Positions 30,573-30,739 of a DNA stretch of 30,739 nucleotides are shown here, one piece after another. The stretch is from JBBQXY01 sp051004815. GTDB taxonomy: Bacteria; Chloroflexota; Ktedonobacteria; Ktedonobacterales; Ktedonobacteraceae. Below the pieces are notes generated by a model that saw only the letters and a program-made list of their open reading frames with translations, made no database searches and was not told the DNA's origin. Position numbers and translations under genes: made by a program. The first letter of the stretch is position 1. Each line of letters begins with the position of its first letter. Location: assembly GCA_051004815.1 (NCBI GenBank), contig JBPCJY010000113.1:1-30739 (forward strand). Reading direction: 5' to 3'.

Positions 30573-30739
30573 TGTTCTGTTGATCTTCATGCGAAGGGAT
30601 GGGGAAATCCTGACCTGTAGGGACGCCCCTGGTGGGCAATACCTTTCAAAGAAGAGGCTCTCTCGCGGTGTCCTCCTGGGCAAGAGAGAAAGAGGTCTCT
30701 CGCCGGAAAGAAATTCTTCCCTCTCCCTCCGGATGACAC
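30573..30739. other. Non-coding end of window with repeat remnants
   Basis: No gene is seen. GTAGGGACGCCCCTGGTGGG (30617-30636) resembles the intergenic repeat core. GAGGCTCTCTCGC and GAGGTCTCTCGCC (30655 on and 30690 on) form an imperfect direct repeat. No clear infB terminator is visible before the window ends. Confidence 0.4.

Overview
The window reads as a chromosomal segment of a Chloroflexota bacterium, most likely class Ktedonobacteria (inference). The grounds are an ETF plus HdrD-like membrane oxidoreductase operon, a MoxR/DUF58/vWA operon, a menaquinone gene, a Gram-positive-like nusA-ylxR-infB order, and many copies of a GC-rich intergenic hairpin repeat. No plasmid, phage or integrative-element backbone is visible. 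Every gene is chromosomal in style, and no rRNA or tRNA gene was found.

Layout. 1-237 is an almost perfect 237-bp palindrome. 286-10814 (+) holds an ABC-2 exporter pair, then a tight five-gene set: a DUF4175-like coiled-coil membrane protein, a MoxR AAA+ ATPase, a DUF58 protein, a BatA-like vWA protein and a large vWA/GATase-like membrane protein. 10811-12292 (-) is an internally deleted MFS pseudogene behind menA. 12496-14629 (+) carries small genes: a two-TM protein, a PRC-barrel protein, a cytidylate-kinase-like protein and DUF2630. A MITE-like inverted-repeat element follows (14709-14872), then a DUF202 protein (-), a PH-like membrane protein (+) and a secreted or anchored Cys-rich protein (-). 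17767-21941 (+) is a well-delimited operon: promoter, etfB, etfA, hairpin, FeS/CCG membrane oxidoreductase, 23-bp-stem terminator. 21950-25391 (-) has an AOC/dirigent-like exported protein, a pair of paralogous nucleotidyltransferase-like genes and an acyl-CoA dehydrogenase. 25490-30572 (+) is nusA-ylxR, a terminator, then a separate promoter with a long structured leader and terminator ahead of infB.

How the genes fit together. Acyl-CoA dehydrogenase, ETF (etfBA) and the EMO-like FeS oxidoreductase form a plausible path from fatty-acid oxidation to the quinone pool. MenA in the same window supplies the menaquinone precursor. The MoxR/vWA set resembles Bat-type envelope systems, in which a MoxR ATPase remodels vWA-domain partners. 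The nusA-ylxR-infB block is core transcription and translation machinery, here without rimP immediately upstream.

Most interesting for follow-up: (i) the 370-nt infB leader, with its own promoter, a nested multi-helix RNA fold, an intrinsic terminator directly upstream of the gene and a CRISPR-repeat-like motif; (ii) the nucleotidyltransferase pair, where one partner is fused to a helical domain and has lost half of its DxD motif, while the other carries an in-frame UGA followed by 16 codons that still match its paralog; (iii) the loss of MIDAS residues in a subset of the vWA domains; (iv) the dispersed hairpin repeats, one of which supplies the stop codon of the MoxR gene.
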